Below, piece after piece: positions 35,246 through 43,036 of a DNA stretch of 64,000 bases (the first letter of the stretch is position 1; every line of letters starts with the position of its first letter). The notes beneath the pieces are model-generated. The model was not told where the DNA came from, did no database searches, and saw only the letters and a program-made list of their open reading frames with translations. Made by a program: the position numbers and the translations under genes. Source of the stretch: Paraburkholderia acidisoli. GTDB lineage: Bacteria > Pseudomonadota > Gammaproteobacteria > Burkholderiales > Burkholderiaceae. The stretch is taken from assembly GCF_009789675.1 (NCBI RefSeq), contig NZ_CP046914.1:124001-188000 (forward strand), written 5' to 3'.

Positions 35246-38084
35246 GGATGCTATAGACGGAATCGGAAAGGGGACGCTTCGTCACGCGGCAGGCACCGGC
35301 GTTGGCGAGCGTGAATTGAGGCGCGACGTGCGCGTGCAGGTCGAACGAGAGGCCGCCGCTGGTGCGCTGCGCGCGGTCGAGCACGCCGTTGGCGTCGGCG
35401 AGATACGGCACGCGGGCGGCGCGCGCGGCGTCGATCACGCGAAAGCGCGCCTCGCTGCCCGACATGTGCACGTAGGTGCCGCCGGGGCCGGGCAGGTAGC
35501 CGATCACGCCTTGCGCCGTGGCGAGGTCGGGCACCTTGCCCACGGGCAGGCGCAGCGTGCGCAGAATGCCGGCGTTGCGCACGACCCAGAAGTCGCCGTC
35601 ACGGGCGACGCTGGTGTCGAGCGAATCGAGCACGGTGCGCGCGTATTCGGACGAGAACACCGGCGTCACGTGCTGCTTCATCACCGTTTCGAGCACGGTC
35701 TTGAGCGAGCGCACCGAGGCGTACTTGGTGCCGGTGAACATGTGGTAGTACACGTCGATCGGCTTGAAGCGGATCGGCTTGTCGGTCATCTCGAAGGTTT
35801 CGAGCACGCGGTCGAAGCCGTAGAAGGGGCCGTGCCACAGGCCCGTGTACAGCTCCTCGTTCTGGTTCGGCGCGAACACCTGGTAGTAGCCGTCCTTCAT
35901 CACGCCGAGCGGCGCGATCGCGGTCCAGCTCGGGTACGAGCGCGTGATGAGCGTGTCGCCGCCGTTCATGTTGAGCACGCCGGCCTGGTACGCGGCCTTC
36001 AGCACGGGCGCGGGCACCTGGCAGTCGCCGCTCCACAGCACCATGCGCACGGGTTTCGAGGCGGGCGCGACCTGCTTGTCGATGTACTGGATCGAGCCGT
36101 CGATTTCGCGGTCGATGCTGAAGCGGTAGCCCGGAATGTCGATCGAGAGACCGGTGTTGTTGGTCTGGCTGCCGCCTTCGGTAGGCGTGTCGGCGTCGTC
36201 GGAGCGGCCGAGGCCCGTCACGCGCATCCATTGCAGCGGGTGCGTGTAGGTATGCGTGGCCACTTCCACGTTCGGCAGTTCCATGATGCGGCGGCCGATG
36301 TCGCGCAGGTGCGCGGCGATCTTGCGAAACGGGCCGTCGCTCGTGACTTCGCCTTCGATCAGCGAAACCGTGGTTGGCATGCCGGTGTCGCGCAGCACGC
36401 GGTAGAGCACGTCGCCGGAATATTCGGGTTGCGCGTCGGTGTTCGGATGGTCGCCGTCGCGGAACTCGGCGCGCGACGCGAAACCGTCGCCGTCGATATG
36501 CGACATCATCACGCGCCGGCCGTTCATCGTGGTGGTGTCGGGCACGGGCACGTCGGTCGGCAGATGCAGCGCCGCCTGCAGGAAGGCGATCGGCTGCACG
36601 ACCCAGCGCGACTGGTTGACCGCGCCGAGGCCGAACACGCCGAACGGGCGCATCGCATAGCCGCCCCACGGCGTGAGCGCCGCCCCGTCGATCTCGAAGT
36701 CGCCCGAGCGCAGGCGCAGCAGCGAGCGGCTGTTGGGCCCGACGCGCACGGCCGTGAAGTCGTGCGGGTCCGGGCGCGGCGGCATTTCGAAGCCCATCAG
36801 CGTGTGGTCGTAGGACTCGACCGCGAGCTTGTCGTCGGTGGGCGCGCCGTTCACGGTCTGCAAGTCGAGCTTGCTCGCGAGCGTGCTGTCGAGCGGAATG
36901 CCGAACGAGCTGAAGATGGCGATGGGAATGTGCGCGTCGACCTGGGCGAGCAGCCACTGGCGGTATTCGCTGGAGCGCGGCACGTCGTTGTTGAGCCACA
37001 GCACGATGCCCGCGTACTGGCGCTTCAGGTCGCCTTGCGGCAGCGGCTCGCTGGCGTCGCGAAAGTCGATCTCGTAGCCGAGATAGTTGAGCGGCATCGC
37101 CAGAAAGCGCACGCCCGGCGAGACGTTCAGGTCGGTGCGCGCGGGCGGGTCCTGCACGAGCAGGATGCGGCGCTTGAGCGGCTCGACCGAGCCCACGCCC
37201 ATGGTCTTGAGGCCGCCGTCGGTGACGTACGGCACGATGCCGTCGGCGCGGATCTTCGCGATCGCGTCGCGCGCGCAGGCCGTATCGCCGGGCGGGCAGT
37301 AGTCGATCGAGACCACCGGCAGGTGATACTGGCTCTGGATCGTGCGCGCCTGGCCGAGCAGCCACGCGCGGTCCGCGGCGCTCACTTCGCCGTAGCGCTG
37401 CTCGCCCTGGTTCCAGCTGCGATACAGCGACTCGAAGGCGACCGCGTAGACCTGATCGTGCACCTGCGGCATGAGTTCGAAGCCGCGATTGAGGATCAGC
37501 TTCGCTTCCGGGTAGCGCGTCTTGATCGCGCGAATCACGGCGACGAGACCGGCTTGCTGGCGCGCGCGCGCGTCGTCGGTTTTGGCGACCAGCTGATACG
37601 AGTCGAGCGTGTCGAGGAAGAAGCCGCGATAGCCGCGCTGCCACAGCGGCGTGATCACGTGATCGACGAAGAACGCGGGCCAGTCGGCCTGGCTCTGGTC
37701 GACCACGCGCGAGGCCCACGCCGCGTTCGAGCCTTGCAGCCACGCCTTGGGCATCGCGTTATACCAGGCGCGCGACGGCGACACTTCGCCCACGCTCGCG
37801 TAGGCGAACCACGTGGTGTGCGGCAGCGGATGCGCGCGCGGATCGAAACGGCTGTCCGGCTCGACCACGGCGGCGTCGAACGCGGAGAGTTGATCGACGG
37901 GCGGGTTGCCGCCGTAATACAGCGCGAAGCTAGGCGAATTCCCGGAGGAAGCGGCGGGCGACGCGGCGCTCGCCGCATTCGAGGCAGACTGGAAAGCCGG
38001 CATCGTCGTCTCCGCGTTTGCGGTCCCGAAGATGGCGAGCAGAAACCAGACGAAGAGGGCGCGCGATAGCAGGTTGGTCTTCAC
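35220..38084 (-). CDS. pelA: Periplasmic Pel deacetylase/hydrolase PelA
   Basis: About 954 residues from GTG 38084, which begins a signal peptide (VKTNLLSRALFVWFLLAIFG, cut after TANA). The frame is open to a TTG at 38111; neither start has a good ribosome binding site. Domains: N-terminal glycoside-hydrolase domain (PSFALYYGGNPPVDQL, then VEPDSRF, FFLDTLDSYQL), a linker region, and a polysaccharide deacetylase domain with metal ligands in HIDGDGFAS (about 525) and HTYTHPLQW (about 610). PelA partly deacetylates Pel to make it cationic and can also cut it. First gene of the operon. Confidence 0.93.
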   Translation of the reverse strand: MKTNLLSRALFVWFLLAIFGTANAETTMPAFQSASNAASAASPAASSGNSPSFALYYGGNPPVDQLSAFDAAVVEPDSRFDPRAHPLPHTTWFAYASVGEVSPSRAWYNAMPKAWLQGSNAAWASRVVDQSQADWPAFFVDHVITPLWQRGYRGFFLDTLDSYQLVAKTDDARARQQAGLVAVIRAIKTRYPEAKLILNRGFELMPQVHDQVYAVAFESLYRSWNQGEQRYGEVSAADRAWLLGQARTIQSQYHLPVVSIDYCPPGDTACARDAIAKIRADGIVPYVTDGGLKTMGVGSVEPLKRRILLVQDPPARTDLNVSPGVRFLAMPLNYLGYEIDFRDASEPLPQGDLKRQYAGIVLWLNNDVPRSSEYRQWLLAQVDAHIPIAIFSSFGIPLDSTLASKLDLQTVNGAPTDDKLAVESYDHTLMGFEMPPRPDPHDFTAVRVGPNSRSLLRLRSGDFEIDGAALTPWGGYAMRPFGVFGLGAVNQSRWVVQPIAFLQAALHLPTDVPVPDTTTMNGRRVMMSHIDGDGFASRAEFRDGDHPNTDAQPEYSGDVLYRVLRDTGMPTTVSLIEGEVTSDGPFRKIAAHLRDIGRRIMELPNVEVATHTYTHPLQWMRVTGLGRSDDADTPTEGGSQTNNTGLSIDIPGYRFSIDREIDGSIQYIDKQVAPASKPVRMVLWSGDCQVPAPVLKAAYQAGVLNMNGGDTLITRSYPSWTAIAPLGVMKDGYYQVFAPNQNEELYTGLWHGPFYGFDRVLETFEMTDKPIRFKPIDVYYHMFTGTKYASVRSLKTVLETVMKQHVTPVFSSEYARTVLDSLDTSVARDGDFWVVRNAGILRTLRLPVGKVPDLATAQGVIGYLPGPGGTYVHMSGSEARFRVIDAARAARVPYLADANGVLDRAQRTSGGLSFDLHAHVAPQFTLANAGACRVTKRPLSDSVYSIHVDVACGT

Positions 38085-38139
38085 TGGAGAGAACAGCCCG
38101 CGGGGCCGCAATCATAGGATGATAGATCGCGCGAATGTT

Positions 38140-38145
38140 ACTATA
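38140..38145 (-). promoter_or_regulatory. Candidate -10 box of the pel operon
   Basis: Read on the minus strand this is TATAGT, five of six matches to TATAAT, about 30-55 bp upstream of the possible pelA starts. A CTGACG at a 15-bp spacing could be the -35. Just upstream at 38153-38166 is an imperfect dyad, CTGATGTACGTCAG. Confidence 0.4.
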
Positions 38146-38376
38146 TCTTCAGCTGATGTACGTCAGTGAACGGCCGATAAGGCCTGCGGCGTGTCGCTTT
38201 GGCGCGACTGAGTGCCAGATCTCATTGACGGCCGGAGAATGAGGCGGCAAGCGGTTTTCCATCCGATACTCGCCGGTCGCGAATTCTGATAAATCCGCTG
38301 CAAGAATAAGACGAATCTGACTTCGATTGCTGCGGCGCGGGATCGCAGGGCGCGAGCCCACGCCAGCCAGGCGGCG

Positions 38377-38676
38377 TTACCGGATCCAGTGGCCGTCGAT
38401 CCAGCGCCAACGCGCTTCGGCGCGAACCCAGTGTCCCGGTTCCCAGCGGTATCCCACACGAGCGGGCTGCCAATGGCCGCCCACCCACACGTAACGCCCA
38501 CCTGCCCAGTTCCAGTGCCCCGGATCCCAGATATAGCCGGCGCGCGGCGGCGGCATCGGCTCCGCGCGCGGCGCGGGGGGCGGCATCGGCGCGATGATGA
38601 CGGCGGCGAACACCGTCGCGGCGGCCAGGCTGCCGCTCAAACACGCGAGGATCTTCGCTGAAAAGTGCGGGTTCAT
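38377..38676 (-). CDS. Small exported protein with W-x-x-G-H-W repeats (YXWGQ family-like)
   Basis: 99 residues with a CGAAGGAGAAACGCGC ribosome binding site, almost the same as that of pelC. The N-terminus (about 1-32) is a signal peptide or anchor and a Pro-rich linker follows (PMPPPAPRAEPMPPPRAG). The rest has repeated aromatic units: IWDPGHWNW, VWVGGHWQPA, RWEPGHWVR and RWIDGHWIR. Such Trp/His/Gly repeats occur in envelope proteins of unknown function. About 265 bp upstream of pelA on the same strand; the link to Pel is not shown. Confidence 0.75.
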   Translation of the reverse strand: MNPHFSAKILACLSGSLAAATVFAAVIIAPMPPPAPRAEPMPPPRAGYIWDPGHWNWAGGRYVWVGGHWQPARVGYRWEPGHWVRAEARWRWIDGHWIR

Positions 38677-38715
38677 GCGCGTTTCTCCTTCGTCGTGCGC
38701 GTACCGCCGGCGCGC

Positions 38716-39243
38716 TCAGGCCGGTTCGTTTTCGGGCGGCAGCGCGGGCATCGGGCCGAGGAACAACGCCGCGAAACGGCGCCTGCCAATCACCCTCGCG
38801 AGTTCCGCCAGCGTGCAGTAGTTGAGGATGAGCACGACGAGCAGAATCTCGATGCCGATGAAATGCGGCCAGTTCACCTCCGCGAGCAGTTGCCGGTTGG
38901 CCGCGCCCAGGTGATGCGTGTCCTTCCAGTAGTCGTAGAGACGCTCGAGAAAATGGAACAGCGTGGCGACGAGCGTATAGATGAGCGTTTTCCAACCCAC
39001 GTTCCAGATGAGCGGTTTCTCCGGAAAACGGTTCACGAAGGGCAGCAGGTTCGCGATCAGCACGGATTTGCCCAGCACGAGCGCAGCAAGGGTGACGGCG
39101 CCCGCGGTGGGCAGCGAGATGCCGGTGTCGCGCGTGAGCAGGGCGCGCACCAGTGCCACCACATGAAGAATGACGAGAAAGAACAGGGTGGGCGGCAGCA
39201 TCTCCATGAATTCGTGCTTGACCCTCGCGGCCACGGTATTCAT
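38716..39243 (-). CDS. Membrane protein, hypothetical, four predicted helices
   Basis: 175 residues from the ATG at 39243, preceded by GGAGGACGCGC. Predicted membrane segments: LPPTLFFLVILHVVALVRAL, GAVTLAALVLGKSVLIANLL, WNVGWKTLIYTLVATLFHFL and FIGIEILLVVLILNYCTL. The ends are short and polar (C-terminus ALPPENEPA). Not recognised; similar unnamed proteins are common in Burkholderiaceae. Confidence 0.65.
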   Translation of the reverse strand: MNTVAARVKHEFMEMLPPTLFFLVILHVVALVRALLTRDTGISLPTAGAVTLAALVLGKSVLIANLLPFVNRFPEKPLIWNVGWKTLIYTLVATLFHFLERLYDYWKDTHHLGAANRQLLAEVNWPHFIGIEILLVVLILNYCTLAELARVIGRRRFAALFLGPMPALPPENEPA

Positions 39244-39397
39244 GCGCGTCCTCCTTCTGTCTGCCATGCGGCCGGGCGGTGTTGTCCAGTGTAGGCAGCG
39301 CGCGCCGACCTCGCAAATTCGGAGTGCTTGACGATCGCGGCGTGCGCGCGAGCGGCGGTTTCTCGTTGATGCATGTTGAACAATGCCCGCGCGCGAC

Positions 39398-39445
39398 ACG
39401 ATTCACGCAACGATCGGTGCAACGATTCGCGCAATGACCGGTGTG
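39398..39445. repeat. Two imperfect 24-bp tandem copies
   Basis: ACGATTCACGCAACGATCGG and the following four bases are repeated once with five mismatches. The repeat lies in the gap between the XRE regulator end and the membrane protein start. Confidence 0.5.
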
Positions 39446-39525
39446 CGCGTCGTGCGGGATTCGCCGGGCGCTTTCCGTTGCGAATTTCGCGCGCTGCTAC
39501 GTCGTTGCCGCCGTCGTTCGCTCCG

Positions 39526-40281
39526 CTATTTCCCTTCGTTCTCCGCGGTCCGCCGCAGCCGTTCGAACATGCGCGGCTCCCATTCGCGCGTGCCCATCAG
39601 CAAACCCGTACCGCGCCGATGCGTGAGCGGCGCCGACGCCGACTCTGCATGCAGCGCCGCGAAGCGGCTCTTGAGCCGCCGCAGTTCGACGGCGAGTTCC
39701 GCGCGCGCCTTTTCGGTGAGCATGCCTTGCGCGAACTCGAGCGTTTCGCCGTCGTGGGCAAACTCGCCCTCGAGAAATTCGCCCATGCCGTGCGTCATGA
39801 AGTACTGGCGAATCGGGCCGCGCGGCAGCCAGTCGAAGTCGCGCGCCACCAGCAGGCGAATGCGATCGCCGGGCAGCAGCGCGATCAGTCCCATGCGGTC
39901 GAGTGCCAGCAGCAGTTTCAGACATTCGGCGCGCGTGAGGCGGTAGGCCGCCACGATGTCGTCGATGGACCAGTGGTTGAGCGCGCACACGGCGACCAGC
40001 ATCAGCCGTTCGTCGGAGACGAGGCGTTTCTCCTGCGCGGCGTCGAGCGTACGCAACGGTTGCACCGCCGAGGCCGCGTCCTGCACGAGTTCGGCGAGCG
40101 TCAAGCCGAGAAACCGGCAAAGGTCCTCCAGCCGATCGAGCGTGAAGCGGCCGCTCGCGAACAGCCGCTTCACGCTCGGCTCGGAAAGCTCGAGCGCCTG
40201 CGCCACGTCCCGATAGGTGAGGCGGCGCGCGCGCAACTGGCGCTTCAGTGTCTCAATGAGTTGGGCGGATTCGGTCGTCAT
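39526..40281 (-). CDS. XRE-family transcriptional regulator with extended C-terminal domain
   Basis: 251 residues. Residues 10-70 are a helix-turn-helix of the XRE type: LRARRLTYRDVAQALELSEP with recognition helix SVKRLFASGRFT and then LDRLEDLCRFLGLTLAELV. The remainder is a helical domain of about 170 residues with IDDIVAAYRLTRAECLKLLL (a second HTH-like helix pair) and LVARDFDWLPRGPIRQYF. The ligand is not known. Divergent from the YiiX-like hydrolase gene by about 115 bp. Confidence 0.82.
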   Translation of the reverse strand: MTTESAQLIETLKRQLRARRLTYRDVAQALELSEPSVKRLFASGRFTLDRLEDLCRFLGLTLAELVQDAASAVQPLRTLDAAQEKRLVSDERLMLVAVCALNHWSIDDIVAAYRLTRAECLKLLLALDRMGLIALLPGDRIRLLVARDFDWLPRGPIRQYFMTHGMGEFLEGEFAHDGETLEFAQGMLTEKARAELAVELRRLKSRFAALHAESASAPLTHRRGTGLLMGTREWEPRMFERLRRTAENEGK

Positions 40282-40395
40282 AGGTATCGAAAAATGATAC
40301 TCGGAGCGCCATTCTACGCGACCTGATCAGCAAGATGAGCGATTTCCGATGCCTGCGGGCAGAATGCGCCGGTCGATCAATCACCACCGGACATC

Positions 40396-41013
40396 ATGAT
40401 TTCAAGCGCCTCCTTCCCCGCGGCAAGCCGCATCGAGCCGATGCCCGCGCTCGCCGTCGGCGACATCGTGTTTATCCGCGTCCCGTTTCGGCCGTTTCTC
40501 GAAGTGGCGGCGGCGACGCAAAGCTGGGCCAACCACGTCGGCATCGTCGTGGAGATCGTGGCGGGCGAGGCGCGCGTGGCCGAAAGCACGTTTCCGTTCG
40601 CCCGCGTCACGCCGTTCGCGCGTTTTGTGGCGCGCTCGCAGCACCGCGCGTTCGTGGTCGCGCGGCTCGTGACGGCGCCCGATCCGGCGCAGGCGGCTCG
40701 CATCCGCACGGCGGCGCGGCGGCGGCTCGGCACGTTCTACGACACCGGCTTCGATCTCGACTCGCCGCGCCAGTTCTGCTCGCGCTTCGTGCACGAAGTG
40801 CTCGACGAGGCGATGGACGTGCGTGTCGGCAGCGTCATGACGTTCGCCGAGCTGCACGCCAGCCACCCCGATGCCGATTTGCGTTTCTGGCGCGCGTGGT
40901 TCTTCGGGCGCATTCCGTGGCGGCGCCGCACCGTCACGCCGCAAAGCCTGCTCGACAGCACGGGCATCGATCTGATCTTCGACAACCGCACGCCGAATTG
41001 CGAATCGCGTTGA
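40396..41013 (+). CDS. YiiX/YebB-like cysteine hydrolase (NlpC/P60-like permuted papain fold)
   Basis: About 205 residues; the first ATG (40396) has a weak ribosome binding site and ATG 40441 (MPALAVGDIVF) is an alternative. The permuted papain-like order is visible: GDIVFIRVPFRP, the catalytic His in SWANHVGIVVE, Glu in VAESTFPFARV, and the catalytic Cys in RQFCSRFVHEVLDEA. Members act on peptidoglycan peptides or acylated substrates. The lipid-recycling genes follow on the same strand. Confidence 0.82.
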   Translation: MISSASFPAASRIEPMPALAVGDIVFIRVPFRPFLEVAAATQSWANHVGIVVEIVAGEARVAESTFPFARVTPFARFVARSQHRAFVVARLVTAPDPAQAARIRTAARRRLGTFYDTGFDLDSPRQFCSRFVHEVLDEAMDVRVGSVMTFAELHASHPDADLRFWRAWFFGRIPWRRRTVTPQSLLDSTGIDLIFDNRTPNCESR

Positions 41014-41072
41014 TCGCTTTCGAATCGATATTGCCGCACCATTTCACCCACTCATCGCCAGCTCCGACTTTC

Positions 41073-42977
41073 ATGAACCACGCTCAACGCCGTGCCTCGC
41101 CTTCGTCCCTCGCGCTGCTGCGCGAGCGTCGCTTCGCTCCGTTTTTCTGGACGCAGTTCTGCGGCGCGCTCAACGACAACGCGCTCAAGGTTGGCTTCAC
41201 TTCGCTCGTCACGTACGCAAGCTCGCGCTTTCCCGGCGTCGACGCGAAACTCGCCGGCTTCCTGATTCCCGCGCTGTTCGTGCTGCCGTTCGTGCTGTTT
41301 TCGGCCACGGCCGGCCAGCTCGCCGACAAGTTCGACAAGGCCGCGCTCACGCGCTTCGTCAAAAGCTTCGAGATCGCCGTGATGGGCGTGGCGGGCGCGG
41401 GCTTGTGGTGCGCGAGCGCGCCGCTGCTGTATCTCGCGACCTTCCTGATGGGCGTGCATTCCACGCTGTTCGGGCCGGTGAAGTACGCGTACCTGCCGCA
41501 GCATCTCGCCGAAGGCGAACTCGTGGGCGGCAACGGCCTCGTGGAAACCGGCACGTTCGTCGCGATACTCGCGGGCACGATCGCGGGCGGTCTGGCCGCG
41601 GCCACGCAGCAGGGCGCGCTCGTGCTCGCGGCGCTGTGTCTGCTGATGGCCGTGGCGGGCCGCGTGGCCGCCGCGCGCGTGCCGGCATCGCCCGCGCCGC
41701 AACCGGCGCTGCGCGTGAACTGGAATCCCGCGAGCGAGACGTGGCGCAATCTCGCCATCGCGCGTACCGATCGCACGGTGTGGCTGGGGCTGCTCGGCAT
41801 TTCGTGGCTGTGGTTCGTGGGCGCGACGTTCCTCTCGTCGTTTTTCAGCTTCGCCAAAGACGTCCTGCACGCCGATCCTGACGTCGTGACCGTGCTGCTC
41901 GCGACCTTCTCGCTCGGTATCTGCGTGGGCTCGATGCTGTGCGAACGGCTCTCGCGTGGCCGCATCGAGATCGGCCTCGTGCCGCTCGGCTCGATCGGCA
42001 TGAGCGTGTTCGCCATCGACCTGTATTTCGCGAGCCACGCGCTGCCCGCGAGCGCGCCGTTGCAAAGCGCCGGCGCCTTCCTGCACAGCGCGGCGCACTG
42101 GCGCGTGCTCGCCGACCTGTTCCTGCTCGCGGCGTTCAGCGGCTTGTACAGCGTGCCGCTCTACGCGCTCGTGCAGAGCCGCAGTCCCGCCACGCACCGC
42201 GCACGCATCATGGCCGCGAACAACATCCTCAACGCGCTGTTCATGGTGGCGGCCGCCTTGCTGGCGATGGCGCTTTCGGCGGCAGGCGTGGGCATTCCGG
42301 GTCTCTTTCTCGTGACTGGTCTGCTGAACGTCGCGGTTGCCGCGTGGATCTACACGCTCGCGCCGCAATTCCTGCTGCGCTTCGCCGCGTGGGCGCTCGT
42401 GCATACCTGCTATCGCGTGCGCCGCGAGGGCGCCGAGCGCATTCCCGCCACCGGCGCGGCCGTGCTCGTCTGCAACCACGTGAGTTTCGTCGATGCGGTC
42501 GTGATCATGGCCGAGAGCCCGCGCCCCGTGCGCTTCGTGATGGACCACCGCATCTTCCGCACGCCGCTCGCGGGCTGGCTGTTCCGCGCCGTCAAGGCGA
42601 TTCCCGTGGCGCCCGCGCACGAAGACGCCGCGCTGCTCGAACGCGCTTACGCCGACTGTGCCGCCGCGCTCGCGCAAGGCGAACTGGTCTGCATCTTTCC
42701 CGAAGGCAAGCTCACGCGCACCGGCGAGATGAACGCGTTTCGCCACGGCGTGACGGAGATCCTGCGCCGCGCACCCGTACCCGTCGTGCCGATGGCGTTG
42801 CGCGGGCTCTGGGGCAGCGTGTTCTCGCGCGACGCGAACGCGCGCGTGCCGCGCTGGCTGCGCCGTGGCGCGGCCAGCACCTTGACGCTCGCCGTGGGCG
42901 AACCGCTCGCGCCCGCGCAAGCCTCGCCGCAACGCCTGCAACAGATCGTGCAGCAACTCTATGGCGCGCAAGGCTGA
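41073..42977 (+). CDS. MFS lysophospholipid transporter fused to 1-acyl-glycerophosphate acyltransferase (LplT-PlsC)
   Basis: About 634 residues from the ATG at 41073. Residues 1-440 are an MFS protein of the LplT type (FFWTQFCGALNDNALKVGF, GGNGLVETGTFVAILAG). From about 450 on there is a PlsC-type acyltransferase: CNHVSFVDAV with the catalytic His-x4-Asp (near 468), then CIFPEGKLTRTGEM. In E. coli LplT flips lysophospholipids inward and Aas reacylates them; Aas joins PlsC to an acyl-ACP ligase. Here PlsC is fused to the transporter instead, and a separate ligase gene follows 59 bp downstream. Confidence 0.9.
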   Translation: MNHAQRRASPSSLALLRERRFAPFFWTQFCGALNDNALKVGFTSLVTYASSRFPGVDAKLAGFLIPALFVLPFVLFSATAGQLADKFDKAALTRFVKSFEIAVMGVAGAGLWCASAPLLYLATFLMGVHSTLFGPVKYAYLPQHLAEGELVGGNGLVETGTFVAILAGTIAGGLAAATQQGALVLAALCLLMAVAGRVAAARVPASPAPQPALRVNWNPASETWRNLAIARTDRTVWLGLLGISWLWFVGATFLSSFFSFAKDVLHADPDVVTVLLATFSLGICVGSMLCERLSRGRIEIGLVPLGSIGMSVFAIDLYFASHALPASAPLQSAGAFLHSAAHWRVLADLFLLAAFSGLYSVPLYALVQSRSPATHRARIMAANNILNALFMVAAALLAMALSAAGVGIPGLFLVTGLLNVAVAAWIYTLAPQFLLRFAAWALVHTCYRVRREGAERIPATGAAVLVCNHVSFVDAVVIMAESPRPVRFVMDHRIFRTPLAGWLFRAVKAIPVAPAHEDAALLERAYADCAAALAQGELVCIFPEGKLTRTGEMNAFRHGVTEILRRAPVPVVPMALRGLWGSVFSRDANARVPRWLRRGAASTLTLAVGEPLAPAQASPQRLQQIVQQLYGAQG

Positions 42978-43036
42978 GGCCGTTGCGGATCGCCATCGAC
43001 CTACATCGCTCAACCACGCCTAACCGGACGCCAATC

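Noticed and set aside
31034..35314. A 1426-codon open frame antisense to pelB
   Set aside because: Same reason: mirror of PelB codons with low complexity and no recognisable domain.
35088..38069. A 993-codon open frame antisense to pelA
   Set aside because: Composition is His/Arg/Val-rich without domains, typical of the antisense frame of a GC-rich gene; pelA on the other strand is complete.
40335..41072. N-terminal extension of the LplT-PlsC fusion
   Set aside because: It is the out-of-frame reading of the YiiX-like gene; the transporter begins normally at 41073.
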